A stretch of DNA of 64,000 bases from Chryseobacterium edaphi (GTDB lineage Bacteria > Bacteroidota > Bacteroidia > Flavobacteriales > Weeksellaceae). Positions 34,897-42,496 of the stretch are shown here, piece after piece. Where the stretch lies: assembly GCF_025628985.1 (NCBI RefSeq), contig NZ_JAOTEM010000001.1:992001-1056000 (forward strand), read 5' to 3'. The translations under genes and the position numbers were made by a program. The notes beneath the pieces are model-generated. The model was given only the letters and a program-made list of their open reading frames with translations. It was not told the origin of the DNA and ran no database searches. Every line of letters starts with the position of its first letter. Position 1 is the stretch's first letter.

Positions 34897-35607
34897 ACAA
34901 TAAAAGTTTTACAGTCTTTAGATAAAAAGAAGTTCAGACAAAAATACAATTTGTTTTTGGTTGAAGGGAATAAAATAATCTCCGAACTTCCTAATTCTAA
35001 CTTTAAAATTAAAGAAATATTTTCTACAAATCCTCAAAATTTAAATTTTAGGGACACCATTGTGCATCAAATCGCTGAAAATGAACTAAAAAAAATTAGT
35101 TTTCTGCAAAATCCTAAAGATTCGGTAGCTGTTTGTGAATTGAATCAAGAATTAAAATTAGGAGATCAAAGTATTCAATTGGTTTTAGACGGAATTCAGG
35201 ATCCAGGAAATTTGGGAACAATTATTCGTTTGGCAGATTGGTTTGGAATCGAACAGATCATTTGTAGTGATGATACAGTAGATTTTTACAATCCAAAGGT
35301 AATTCAGGCAAGTATGGGATCTTTTACAAGAGTAAATTTGATATATTGTAATTTGGTTGAATATCTCTCTGCAACTCAAAATACAAACATTGGAACCGAT
35401 ATGGATGGAGAAAATATTTATTCCTTCCAAAAGCCAGAAAAACTGAATTTAATTTTAGGTAACGAAGGAAAAGGAATGCGTGAAGAAACAGAAAAATTAC
35501 TTCACAAAAAAATCTCAATTCCAAGATTTGGAAAATCTCAATCCACAGAAAGTCTTAATGTTTCTATGGCTGCAGGAATTATTTTAGGACAGTTATTTTC
35601 AAAATAG
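34882..35607 (+). CDS. TrmH/SpoU family RNA 2'-O-methyltransferase
   Basis: This 241-residue SPOUT enzyme has an N-terminal substrate-binding part (QSLDKKKFRQKYNLFLVEGNKII, typical of the rRNA group). Its knotted SAM-binding core shows LVLDGIQDPGNLGTIIRLADWFG, LILGNEGKGM and IPRFGKSQSTESLNVSMAAGII. It methylates ribose in rRNA or tRNA; the site is unknown. The frame also allows 34864, but MLTAHTIKVLQSL is the usual N-terminus, and GAGGA lies 11 bases ahead of the ATG at 34882. The first 15 bases overlap the 5' end of tamL. Confidence 0.88.
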   Translation: MLTAHTIKVLQSLDKKKFRQKYNLFLVEGNKIISELPNSNFKIKEIFSTNPQNLNFRDTIVHQIAENELKKISFLQNPKDSVAVCELNQELKLGDQSIQLVLDGIQDPGNLGTIIRLADWFGIEQIICSDDTVDFYNPKVIQASMGSFTRVNLIYCNLVEYLSATQNTNIGTDMDGENIYSFQKPEKLNLILGNEGKGMREETEKLLHKKISIPRFGKSQSTESLNVSMAAGIILGQLFSK

Positions 35608-35669
35608 AAGTTAGAAATCAGAAATAAAAATCAATTAAACTAATTTCTATTTTCTAACAGCTAACTTCT
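35606..35669. repeat. Inverted repeat between converging genes
   Basis: AGAAGTTAG (35606-35614) pairs with CTAACTTCT (35661-35669), and the inner arms GAAAT/ATTTC also pair in part. It may serve as a weak two-way terminator. Confidence 0.4.
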
Positions 35670-35674
35670 TAAGA

Positions 35675-36172
35675 TTATATAAGTTGCTCCATGCTCGAAA
35701 CACTTTTTGTTTTTTGGTAAGCTTCTAATTTTGTTCTCACAAATTTCAGAGCCATTGGTGCAACGTAAATTAATACAGCTCCCAATATTTTCTTTTTCCA
35801 ATTTGAACTGCGCATATTTTTCTTTGCATAATTGGCAACAAAAGCAGTTACAGCAAGTTTCACAACGGTATCCATTGCATCACCTTTGAATGCGCTTCCG
35901 GCAATACCCATCGCCGTATTTTTATTTAGAAAGAGGTCTTTTACTTCAGAAGTCAATTGTTTTGCAATGACATCTTTCCTGAGAACAGTTTTTTCTTCAC
36001 CATCTTCATCAATTTTTTCTTTCAGATACTGATCGGTGAGACCATTAGTAAATGCGCTTAAGCTTTCTTTGGTATTTTTGAAAGTCAATAAACCTTCCAA
36101 ATCTTCAATTTCACCTTTTAAAAGCTTTTTCTTTCTTCTTAGTTCTTCCAAACTATTATAACTTCTGCTCAT
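35675..36172 (-). CDS. Hypothetical protein, coiled-coil start, membrane-associated tail
   Basis: This is a 165-residue protein. The first 35 residues are Lys/Glu-rich and likely coiled-coil. A Gly/Ala-rich stretch (MGIAGSAFKGDAMDTVVKLAVTAFVANYAKK) and a hydrophobic segment ILGAVLIYVAPMALKFV follow. No enzyme motif is seen. It begins 2 bases after the holin-like gene on the same strand, so both are probably on one mRNA and could work together at the membrane. Confidence 0.7.
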   Translation of the reverse strand: MSRSYNSLEELRRKKKLLKGEIEDLEGLLTFKNTKESLSAFTNGLTDQYLKEKIDEDGEEKTVLRKDVIAKQLTSEVKDLFLNKNTAMGIAGSAFKGDAMDTVVKLAVTAFVANYAKKNMRSSNWKKKILGAVLIYVAPMALKFVRTKLEAYQKTKSVSSMEQLI

Positions 36173-36174
36173 AA

Positions 36175-36483
36175 TTAGTGGTTTAAAAATTCGATTACTT
36201 TATTTGCAATTATATTGACGATGCGCTTTTTAAAGGTAACAACTATTAATGTTATCAACAAATAAAATGCTGCAACAATTAAGAATCCATACGAAGTATT
36301 ATTCAATAGTTTGCCAATGAAAAATGCGAGTCCAAAATTAAAAAGGATAATAAAAAAAGTAAAAGCAACTAATAAAATAACCAGATAAGCAATAACTCCT
36401 GCAGAAATTGATGATTTTTCTGTCGCCTGAATCTTCAGCAAATCTATTCGCTTTGATGCATATTCTTTTATAGTTTCTATCAT
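36175..36483 (-). CDS. Phage-holin-like (DUF1469) small membrane protein
   Basis: This 102-residue protein has two membrane segments (about 29-53 and 62-82). The helix ahead of them, MIETIKEYASKRIDLLKIQATEKSS, is the usual start of the family. Despite the holin label these proteins are common chromosomal envelope proteins in Bacteroidetes; there is no phage gene nearby. It is cotranscribed with the 165-residue gene after it. Next to a YtxH gene, it fits a small envelope or stress cluster. Confidence 0.78.
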   Translation of the reverse strand: MIETIKEYASKRIDLLKIQATEKSSISAGVIAYLVILLVAFTFFIILFNFGLAFFIGKLLNNTSYGFLIVAAFYLLITLIVVTFKKRIVNIIANKVIEFLNH

Positions 36484-36505
36484 TGTTTTTCTTTAAAGTT
36501 ACAAA

Positions 36506-36538
36506 AAAAGGAACTTTAATTTGGTCAAAGTTCCTTTT
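36506..36538 (-). terminator. Terminator of the YtxH gene
   Basis: A 12-bp perfect stem AAAAGGAACTTT / AAAGTTCCTTTT, followed by T residues on the minus strand. It separates the YtxH gene from the holin-like gene. Confidence 0.85.
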
Positions 36539-36559
36539 ATCATTTAAATTAAAATGAAT

Positions 36560-36910
36560 TTATCTTTTTAGATCATTCAATCCTGTTTCAACATCTTTCA
36601 CGATGTCTGTCGTTTTAGAAACAATCTGATCCTTGTATTTATCGTAACCGTCTTTCACGGTGTGAGCTACGTTATTAGCTGTTTCTTTGAAAGTAGAAGA
36701 AATGTTTCCATACTGGTCTTTTACTTTTTCAGAAACTTCTCCGTACTTATTTTTAGCTTCCTCTTTTAAGTCGTTAGCTTTATTTTTGATTTTTTTTCTA
36801 GTTTCTTTACCTTCTTCCGGAGCATATAACATTCCTAAAATTACACCTGCTGCAGCACCTGCTAAAAGTCCTGCTAAAATACCTGCTGTATTGTTTTCTT
36901 TTCTAGACAT
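36560..36910 (-). CDS. YtxH domain-containing protein
   Basis: This is a 116-residue protein. The N-terminal membrane helix AGILAGLLAGAAAGVILGMLYAPEEGKETRKKIKNKA is the YtxH signature. A long amphipathic, charged helical tail follows, with repeating YG-V-S-KVKDQYG units. YtxH proteins are small general-stress or envelope proteins of unknown mechanism. The tail resembles the 11-residue-type repeats of desiccation-tolerance (LEA-like) proteins, a loose likeness only. It stands alone between promoter and terminator. Confidence 0.83.
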   Translation of the reverse strand: MSRKENNTAGILAGLLAGAAAGVILGMLYAPEEGKETRKKIKNKANDLKEEAKNKYGEVSEKVKDQYGNISSTFKETANNVAHTVKDGYDKYKDQIVSKTTDIVKDVETGLNDLKR

Positions 36911-37000
36911 TTCTTGTTTTTTAATTATTGTTAATAAATATTCTATAGATTGAATGTTACAATTAATATACCAAATAAGGTTTGTGGCAGATAAAAAATG

Positions 37001-37672
37001 CTATTTTTTTAAATGTGACAATATACTCTCTATTGTCTCTTTCTTAGTAAGCATCGTATTATCGATGACGATTGCATCGTCTGCTTTCTTCAAAGGTGCA
37101 ATTTCTCTTTCACTGTCGATGCGATCTCTTTCTATAAGGTTTTCTTTCACCTGATTTTCGTCGGCTTCTATTCCTAAACCTAATAATTCCTGATATCTTC
37201 TTTTCGTTCTTTCATCAATACTTGCTGTCAGAAAAAATTTAAAATCGGCATTTGGCAGTACAACTGTGCCAATATCTCTGCCATCCATGATGATTCCGCC
37301 TTTTTCTGCCAAATTTCGTTGAGACTGCAAAAGAAAATCTCTTACCTCTTTTTGCTTTGCGATTAAACTTACATTGTTTGAAACTTCGTTGCTGCGAATT
37401 TCTTTAGAAATATTGATGTGATTCATAAAGAGAACCAGCTCGCCAGTATCATTTTTAAATTCAAGTTCGATGAGTGAGAAAGATGAAAAAAGCTGCTCAA
37501 TATTGATGGTTCCATCTTCATTTAAGCAGTTTTGCAGTGCAAACCAAGTAATACCTCTGTATAAAGCTCCCGTATCAAGATGTACAATTCCTAACTTTTC
37601 GGCAATAATTTTTGAGATTGAACTTTTCCCGGTAGATGAGAATCCGTCAATGGCTATTACTGGTTTTTTCAT
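37001..37672 (-). CDS. cmk: Cytidylate kinase
   Basis: This 223-residue kinase phosphorylates CMP and dCMP for nucleotide synthesis. The P-loop is GFSSTGKSS (about 9-17), followed by LDTGALYRGITW. GGIIMDGRDIGTVVLPNADFKFFLTAS holds the conserved D-G-R-D-I-G-T substrate site. The ERDRIDSERE lid region and DAIVIDNT close the fold. Length and ATG start are normal. porQ lies upstream on the same strand; this cmk-porQ pairing recurs in Bacteroidetes as I recall it. Confidence 0.95.
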   Translation of the reverse strand: MKKPVIAIDGFSSTGKSSISKIIAEKLGIVHLDTGALYRGITWFALQNCLNEDGTINIEQLFSSFSLIELEFKNDTGELVLFMNHINISKEIRSNEVSNNVSLIAKQKEVRDFLLQSQRNLAEKGGIIMDGRDIGTVVLPNADFKFFLTASIDERTKRRYQELLGLGIEADENQVKENLIERDRIDSEREIAPLKKADDAIVIDNTMLTKKETIESILSHLKK

Positions 37673-37745
37673 ACTACAAATTTCAAAAAAAAATCTGAAA
37701 ATTTCAAAAAAATCTAATATTTAAACCTGAAATTAATGATTAATT

Positions 37746-37815
37746 TTAACGCAAAGTTCGCAAAGAGTTTCTTTACTACTAACTGCTTTTGAGTTCGCAA
37801 AGGCGTTTCACTTAG
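37746..37815 (-). repeat. 70-bp dispersed repeat, copy 1
   Basis: This intergenic element contains GTTCGCAAAG twice (37756 and 37793) and ends near GCGTTTCACTTAG. Its reverse complement matches 52496-52566 over almost its full length. It lies between porQ and cmk with no coding potential. Confidence 0.75.
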
Positions 37816-37870
37816 CAGAGATCACAATGTTTAGGAAAATAAAGTATTTAAATTAAATTGTAGAATGAAA

Positions 37871-38863
37871 TTATTCTCCTCTGTGACTACTAAGATCAAC
37901 AGAAATTCCTATTTGATTGACATTAGAAGAATTGTGATATCTCACATGAGCATAATCAATACGAAATTTTGAAATTTTAAGTCCGAAACCAGCAGAAAGT
38001 CCTGAGAAATTTCTCTGATCTGCAACGGCTAGTTCATTTCCTCTTCTGACGTTGTAACCCAATCTTACATTAAAACTTTTTTCGGGAAAAAGCTCTGCAC
38101 CTAAAGAAAAGTGATCGGCAATCTTCCTTCCGACATTCACTTCCTGTCCGTTTACATTTAATTCTGACGAAATATCAAATTCCTGTAAATCGTGTGCCGT
38201 AACTGTAATTGCTAAAGGAAAAGCTTTTAAAATTTTAGTATAACCTAAATCAATTCTGAATGGCAGATTTTCTCTTACACCGTTGAACGATTTAAACTGA
38301 TATCCGAAGTTTCTTAATACTACGGAAACAACTTCTTTGCTTTGTTTTGGATGGTAAGTAACCCCCAAAGTTCCTGCTAAAGCGGAAGAAGTGTAGGTGT
38401 CTATTTTTGAAGTAATAAAATTTAATCCGCCACCGATTGTCCAGTCTTCTTCAAACTGATATGCGTACCCACCACCAACTGCAACATCTGAAGCAGAGAA
38501 TTCTCCCATTTCAAAACCACTTTCATCAGTTCTCGGAATGTTACCGTAGCTCATGTAACGAGCATTTACAGTAACCATATGACCGTTGTCAAGATCTTTG
38601 GCAAAAGCAATGGTTCCATATTTTGAGTCTGCGAGATATGCAGTTGCATTCACAGAAAGCTGCTTGTCTGATTCTTTATTCAACAAAGCAGGATTGGCAA
38701 TCGCAAAAGATACATCGTGATCTCTCATTGTAATTGCATCACCGCCTAAAGCGGCCTGTCTTGCCGAAACAGGAATGTTCAGAAACGGATATACATTTGT
38801 TCCAGTTTGAGCAAATGAAACAATTCCCGAAAGAAATAGTGAAAAAATTAGAACTTTCTTCAA
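37871..38863 (-). CDS. porQ: Type IX secretion system protein PorQ (TTG start)
   Basis: This 330-residue outer-membrane barrel protein starts with a signal peptide (KVLIFSLFLSGIVSFAQ). The PorQ hallmark GTNVYPFLNIPVSARQAALGGDAI follows, then many barrel strands, ending FRIDYAHVRYHNSSNVNQIGISVDL. PorQ works in type IX secretion, by which Bacteroidetes export and anchor surface proteins. The start is TTG: a stop lies five codons upstream in frame and no ATG precedes the signal peptide. It shares a divergent promoter region with pyrH. Confidence 0.9.
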   Translation of the reverse strand: MKKVLIFSLFLSGIVSFAQTGTNVYPFLNIPVSARQAALGGDAITMRDHDVSFAIANPALLNKESDKQLSVNATAYLADSKYGTIAFAKDLDNGHMVTVNARYMSYGNIPRTDESGFEMGEFSASDVAVGGGYAYQFEEDWTIGGGLNFITSKIDTYTSSALAGTLGVTYHPKQSKEVVSVVLRNFGYQFKSFNGVRENLPFRIDLGYTKILKAFPLAITVTAHDLQEFDISSELNVNGQEVNVGRKIADHFSLGAELFPEKSFNVRLGYNVRRGNELAVADQRNFSGLSAGFGLKISKFRIDYAHVRYHNSSNVNQIGISVDLSSHRGE

Positions 38864-38881
38864 ATCAGTAATTAATTAATG

Positions 38882-38889
38882 CAAAAATA
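38882..38889 (-). promoter_or_regulatory. -7 box TATTTTTG of porQ
   Basis: On the minus strand TATTTTTG lies 18 bases ahead of the TTG start, supporting that start. Confidence 0.5.
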
Positions 38890-38968
38890 ATCCTTTTTCG
38901 TACTTATCAAAATATTTAGAACATTATTTAGTATTAAATATTTTTCTTTTTTCAATATTTTTAATGAT

Positions 38969-38976
38969 TATATTTG
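38969..38976 (+). promoter_or_regulatory. -7 box TATATTTG of pyrH
   Basis: TATATTTG fits TAnnTTTG and would start RNA near 38983, giving a leader of about 45 bases before the pyrH ATG. Confidence 0.5.
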
Positions 38977-38981
38977 CAAAG

Positions 38982-39001
38982 TTAATTTCTGAGGAAATTA
39001 A
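38982..39001 (+). promoter_or_regulatory. Hairpin at the 5' end of the pyrH mRNA
   Basis: TTAATTTC-TGAG-GAAATTAA is a perfect 8-bp stem with a 4-base loop, placed at the expected transcription start. It may stabilise the message. Confidence 0.4.
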
Positions 39002-39028
39002 TTCTCAAAAACTATTATAAATTTAAAG

Positions 39029-39736
39029 ATGAAATATAAAAGAATCCTTCTGAAACTGAGTGGTGAAGCATTGATGGGAAACAGACAGTACGGTATTGAT
39101 CCCGAAAGACTGATGGAATATGCTCAGGAAATTAAAAAGGTAGTTGATATGGGCTGCGAAACTGCTATTGTAATTGGAGGAGGAAATATTTTCCGTGGTG
39201 TTGCAGGAGCTGCGGCAGGAATGGATAGAGTACAAGGCGATTACATGGGAATGTTGGCAACCGTGATCAATGGAATGGCATTGCAAGGCGCTTTGGAAGA
39301 TGCAGGAATCAAAACAAGATTGCAATCTGCCATTGAAATGGATAAAGTAGCTGAACCATTCATCAAAAGAAGAGCAGTAAGACATCTTGAAAAGGGTAGA
39401 GTGGTGATCTTCGGAGCGGGAACAGGAAATCCTTATTTCACAACTGATACTGCAGCAACTTTAAGAGCTATCGAAATTGATGCAGACGTTATCTTAAAAG
39501 GAACAAGAGTAGATGGAATCTACGACAGCGATCCTGAGAAAAACGAAAATGCCGTAAAATACAACTCACTGTCTTTCGACGAAGTTTTCGAGAAAAATCT
39601 TAAAGTGATGGATATGACTGCTTTCACATTAAGCCACGAAAATAAATTGCCAATCATTGTTTTTGATATGAATAAAGATGGTAATTTGGTGAAGATTGTA
39701 GAAGGAGAATCTGTCGGAACTTTAGTGAATATTTAA
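39029..39736 (+). CDS. pyrH: UMP kinase
   Basis: PyrH makes UDP from UMP in pyrimidine synthesis and is an amino-acid-kinase-fold enzyme. The 235 residues are full length: [14 protein letters not shown] at the N-terminus, [28 protein letters not shown], then [15 protein letters not shown] and the [23 protein letters not shown] segment. It is cytoplasmic and hexameric in relatives. It precedes frr by 83 bases, a pairing seen across many bacteria. Confidence 0.97.
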   Translation: MKYKRILLKLSGEALMGNRQYGIDPERLMEYAQEIKKVVDMGCETAIVIGGGNIFRGVAGAAAGMDRVQGDYMGMLATVINGMALQGALEDAGIKTRLQSAIEMDKVAEPFIKRRAVRHLEKGRVVIFGAGTGNPYFTTDTAATLRAIEIDADVILKGTRVDGIYDSDPEKNENAVKYNSLSFDEVFEKNLKVMDMTAFTLSHENKLPIIVFDMNKDGNLVKIVEGESVGTLVNI

Positions 39737-39819
39737 AAAAGTAAGAGTATTATTTATTAAAAAAATTACTTATTACTCATCTTAATCAAATGTGTAACTT
39801 ATCAAATTTTTATTATATA

Positions 39820-40374
39820 ATGGAAGAATTAGATCTTATCGTAGAATCTGTAAAACATGATATGGAAGCAGCTATAAAGCACTTGGATCATGCATTTCAA
39901 AGAATCAGAGCGGGACGTGCGTCTACAAATATGGTTCAGGATGTGATGGTAGAATATTATGGTGCTCCAACTCCTCTTAATCAGGTTGCTAACGTTTCTG
40001 TGCCCGATGCGATGACAATTTCTATTCAACCTTGGGATAGAACGGCAATCAATGCTATTGAAAAAGCAATTATTAATTCTAACTTAGGTTTTGCACCTTC
40101 TAATAATGGGGAAAATATCATCCTTAATGTTCCACCTTTGACAGAAGACAGAAGAAGAGAATTGGCAAAACAAGCTAAAGGAGAAACTGAAGATACAAAA
40201 ATCGTTGTAAGAAACGCAAGACAAAACGGAATCAAAGAACTGAAGAAGCTAGAAGGAGTTTCTGAAGATGCTATCAAAGGAACTGAAGAAGAAATTCAGG
40301 TACTTACAGATAAGCACGTAAAACTTTGTGACGATCATCTTAAGACGAAGGAAGCTGAAATTATGAAAGTATAA
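39820..40374 (+). CDS. frr: Ribosome recycling factor
   Basis: RRF, with EF-G, splits the ribosome after termination. The 184-residue protein shows the conserved RIRAGRAS, VEYYGAPTPLNQVANVSVPD, ISIQPWD and the PPLTEDRRRELAKQAKGETEDTKIVVRNARQN helices. The frame opens at 39790, but MEELDLIVESVKHDM at 39820 is the normal N-terminus. It ends at a strong two-way terminator. Confidence 0.97.
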   Translation: MEELDLIVESVKHDMEAAIKHLDHAFQRIRAGRASTNMVQDVMVEYYGAPTPLNQVANVSVPDAMTISIQPWDRTAINAIEKAIINSNLGFAPSNNGENIILNVPPLTEDRRRELAKQAKGETEDTKIVVRNARQNGIKELKKLEGVSEDAIKGTEEEIQVLTDKHVKLCDDHLKTKEAEIMKV

Positions 40375-40394
40375 TTTTCAGTTTTAAATAACAA

Positions 40395-40430
40395 AAAAAG
40401 TGGTTCCGAATTTTTTTGGAACCACTTTTT
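40395..40430. terminator. Two-way terminator after frr
   Basis: A 13-bp perfect stem AAAAAGTGGTTCC / GGAACCACTTTTT. It has T residues on both strands and so serves both frr and the converging lipoprotein gene. Confidence 0.85.
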
Positions 40431-40434
40431 AATT

Positions 40435-41079
40435 TTAAAGACAATTCATTTTGCCTTTTTTTTCTTTATTTTTCATAAGCAGATTAAAAGTTTTCTGCAA
40501 TTCGTCAATCGAGCAATTTTTCATTTCTTTATTGTGAACATTTTCAGATTTGGGATTATTTTTTGAGCTAGATTTTAAAGTGTATTTTTTTTCAAGACAT
40601 TGAATAGGTTTACCTTCAACAATATAAAATCTCTGCTCAGTAATGTCATCTTTTGTTTCCGGTTTTTCAGGTGTTCCACCGTCAAAACTCCAGACTGTAT
40701 CATCTTTGAAAACAAAATAAGGTTTTCCATCATTCACAAAATAATTCTCAGTTGAAGAAAAATGACTGTCTGCGTTGAAATGTTTAACAACCTTTAAAAT
40801 TCCTTTTTCTGAATAATAAACGACATTTCCGGATCTCTCTTCGCATTCATAATCAAAACTTACAGAATCGAGTTTTTTTGCTGTCAGTTTTGAATTGACC
40901 AGATTGTATTCTTTTTTTATCCCGTCAACTGAATGTAAATCATTTTTTAACTGTAAAGAATCTTTATTTATTTTTGAGTTGGAAACTTCTTGTGTAACAT
41001 CATTTTCGAGAGTTTTATCATTTTCTTTTTTGCAGGATATTATGATAATAAGACTGGAAATTAAAAATAGTTTTTTCAT
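40435..41079 (-). CDS. Hypothetical lipoprotein
   Basis: This is a 214-residue protein with a lipobox signal peptide (LIIIISC followed by KKENDK). The mature part is Lys/Asp/Ser-rich, with a central YECEERSGNVVYYSEKGILKVVKHF section that looks like beta strands. No catalytic motif is recognised. It ends 4 bases beyond the shared terminator with frr. The gene 60 bases upstream on the same strand also encodes an exported protein. Confidence 0.72.
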   Translation of the reverse strand: MKKLFLISSLIIIISCKKENDKTLENDVTQEVSNSKINKDSLQLKNDLHSVDGIKKEYNLVNSKLTAKKLDSVSFDYECEERSGNVVYYSEKGILKVVKHFNADSHFSSTENYFVNDGKPYFVFKDDTVWSFDGGTPEKPETKDDITEQRFYIVEGKPIQCLEKKYTLKSSSKNNPKSENVHNKEMKNCSIDELQKTFNLLMKNKEKKGKMNCL

Positions 41080-41141
41080 TATAGAAATTTTGTGATTGGA
41101 TGTTTGCTAAAACAAAAAATGTGCGACAAATATTTCCAATA

Positions 41142-41486
41142 TTAAAATTTCGCTTCAAATCCGGTTTTCAAAGCTTTCTTTTCAGGATCAGTTAAACTTC
41201 TTTTATAAATTTCTTCCCAAATTTTTACTGCCTGATCAAAAGATTCTATTCCTAAGTTTCTAACGTTTGCAGCCCAAAGTAAAATGGCAAAATCTTTTTT
41301 ATTGTAAAGTATATTACTATCACCAAAGCGAATGAATGGAGCGTCTTTATATTGTGCCTCTACTTTTTTTGTAAAATCCAGCTTTCCGCCGATGCTTTCT
41401 TTTTTGATATAATTTTCTTTATCAGTCTGTTGAGCTGAAGCAGAAATACCAATGAAGATTAAGAATATAAAAAATATTTTTTTCAT
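41142..41486 (-). CDS. Hypothetical secreted protein
   Basis: This is a 114-residue protein with a signal peptide (IFLIFIGISASAQ) and a small mature domain. That domain carries FGDSNILYNKKDFAILLWAANVRNLGIESFDQAVKIWEEIYKRSLTDPEKKALKTGF and is mostly helical, and no family is recognised. It probably acts in the periplasm. A terminator lies between it and the next gene upstream, so it is its own unit or leads the lipoprotein gene after it. Confidence 0.7.
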   Translation of the reverse strand: MKKIFFIFLIFIGISASAQQTDKENYIKKESIGGKLDFTKKVEAQYKDAPFIRFGDSNILYNKKDFAILLWAANVRNLGIESFDQAVKIWEEIYKRSLTDPEKKALKTGFEAKF

Positions 41487-41520
41487 GATTAAAATTTAAG
41501 ATTTTTGAATTTAAAGGTAA

Positions 41521-41550
41521 AAAAAACAACTACAAAAGCAGTTGTTTTTT
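41521..41550 (-). terminator. Terminator after the 255-residue secreted-protein gene
   Basis: AAAAAACAACT / AGTTGTTTTTT, an 11-bp stem with T residues on both sides, 16 bases past the stop at 41566. Confidence 0.8.
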
Positions 41551-41565
41551 TTATTTGCCAATTAA

Positions 41566-42333
41566 TTATTTACAGTTTTCGTTATAATCATAAATCACTT
41601 CATTGACGATAGATAATTTATCGACTGTTGCATTTTTGATCTCATCTCTGATGAATTTTCCAAGACCGCTTCTTTGTTTTTCTTCATGTTTTAAAGATGC
41701 GTATTCACCTTTGGTAGATTTAGCTTTCGCATAAGGACAGTCTGCAATGGCAATTTTTACTTTTGCAGGGGTGAAGTCTTCTACTTTTCCACCTTTTTTT
41801 GAGTAAACATAATCAGGAGTTGTTCTTAATCTTTCGTTTTCTATAGAATTGTAATTTGCACCAGAAGTAGGATAACCGTACATTTTATATACTTTGATTT
41901 TACCTTCTGTCACAACTTCTGCAAACTGAGACGTTCGTGTTATATTGTTCAATGCTTTTATACCTGCACCAATGCCTGTAGAATTGTTTGAGCTGTTCAA
42001 TGCTTCTCTTGTGTTGGTATATTTTATAGCCTGAAAAATTCTTGGTGTTTCGCCTTCATAAACCATATATTCTTTGATATCATCTGCATCATAAGTTTTA
42101 AATTTAATCTTGTTTTTCACCTTATCAATATCAGCAACAGCAGCAAATTTCACTTTCAACTGATTTTCCCACGGACTTGAATAACCTCCATTAAGATGAA
42201 CAACTCCTTCAATTTTTTTTCCGGATTTATCAATGATATATCCGTATTTTTCTCCATTATAAGTGGTTTCTTCCTGAGCATGAACATTGAATGACAAAAG
42301 CCCGAATAAACCAATAAGTAATAATTTCTTCAT
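41566..42333 (-). CDS. Hypothetical secreted protein
   Basis: This is a 255-residue protein whose signal peptide (LLLIGLFGLLSFNVHAQ) starts at the Met at 42333; the frame is open further upstream, but that would bury the signal peptide. The mature part has a beta-rich region around GYIIDKSGKKIEGVVHLNGGYSSPWENQLKVKF, a Ser/Asn/Gly-rich middle, and helical charged residues at the end (LKHEEKQRSGLGKFIRDEI). No family is recognised. It is likely periplasmic. Confidence 0.7.
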   Translation of the reverse strand: MKKLLLIGLFGLLSFNVHAQEETTYNGEKYGYIIDKSGKKIEGVVHLNGGYSSPWENQLKVKFAAVADIDKVKNKIKFKTYDADDIKEYMVYEGETPRIFQAIKYTNTREALNSSNNSTGIGAGIKALNNITRTSQFAEVVTEGKIKVYKMYGYPTSGANYNSIENERLRTTPDYVYSKKGGKVEDFTPAKVKIAIADCPYAKAKSTKGEYASLKHEEKQRSGLGKFIRDEIKNATVDKLSIVNEVIYDYNENCK

Positions 42334-42462
42334 AGAATTTAGATAAATTAAATTAGGTGATAAATATGAGACTTTTTTTTGAATTTTTAAACTAATTAAT
42401 TTATAGCAGACAATTTCATAATAAACCATCAAAAGGATGAAAAGTTAAATTCATTTTAAAGC

Positions 42463-42488
42463 AAAAAATCCGGAAACAAGTTCCGGAT
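42463..42488 (-). terminator. Terminator after lptG
   Basis: ATCCGGAA / TTCCGGAT with a 5-base loop, followed on the minus strand by six T residues, 9 bases past the stop. Confidence 0.8.
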
Positions 42489-42496
42489 CTAAAGAT

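Noticed and set aside
36175..36483. Phage holin gene hinting at prophage
   Set aside because: The protein belongs to a chromosomal envelope family (DUF1469), and there is no endolysin, integrase or structural phage gene nearby.
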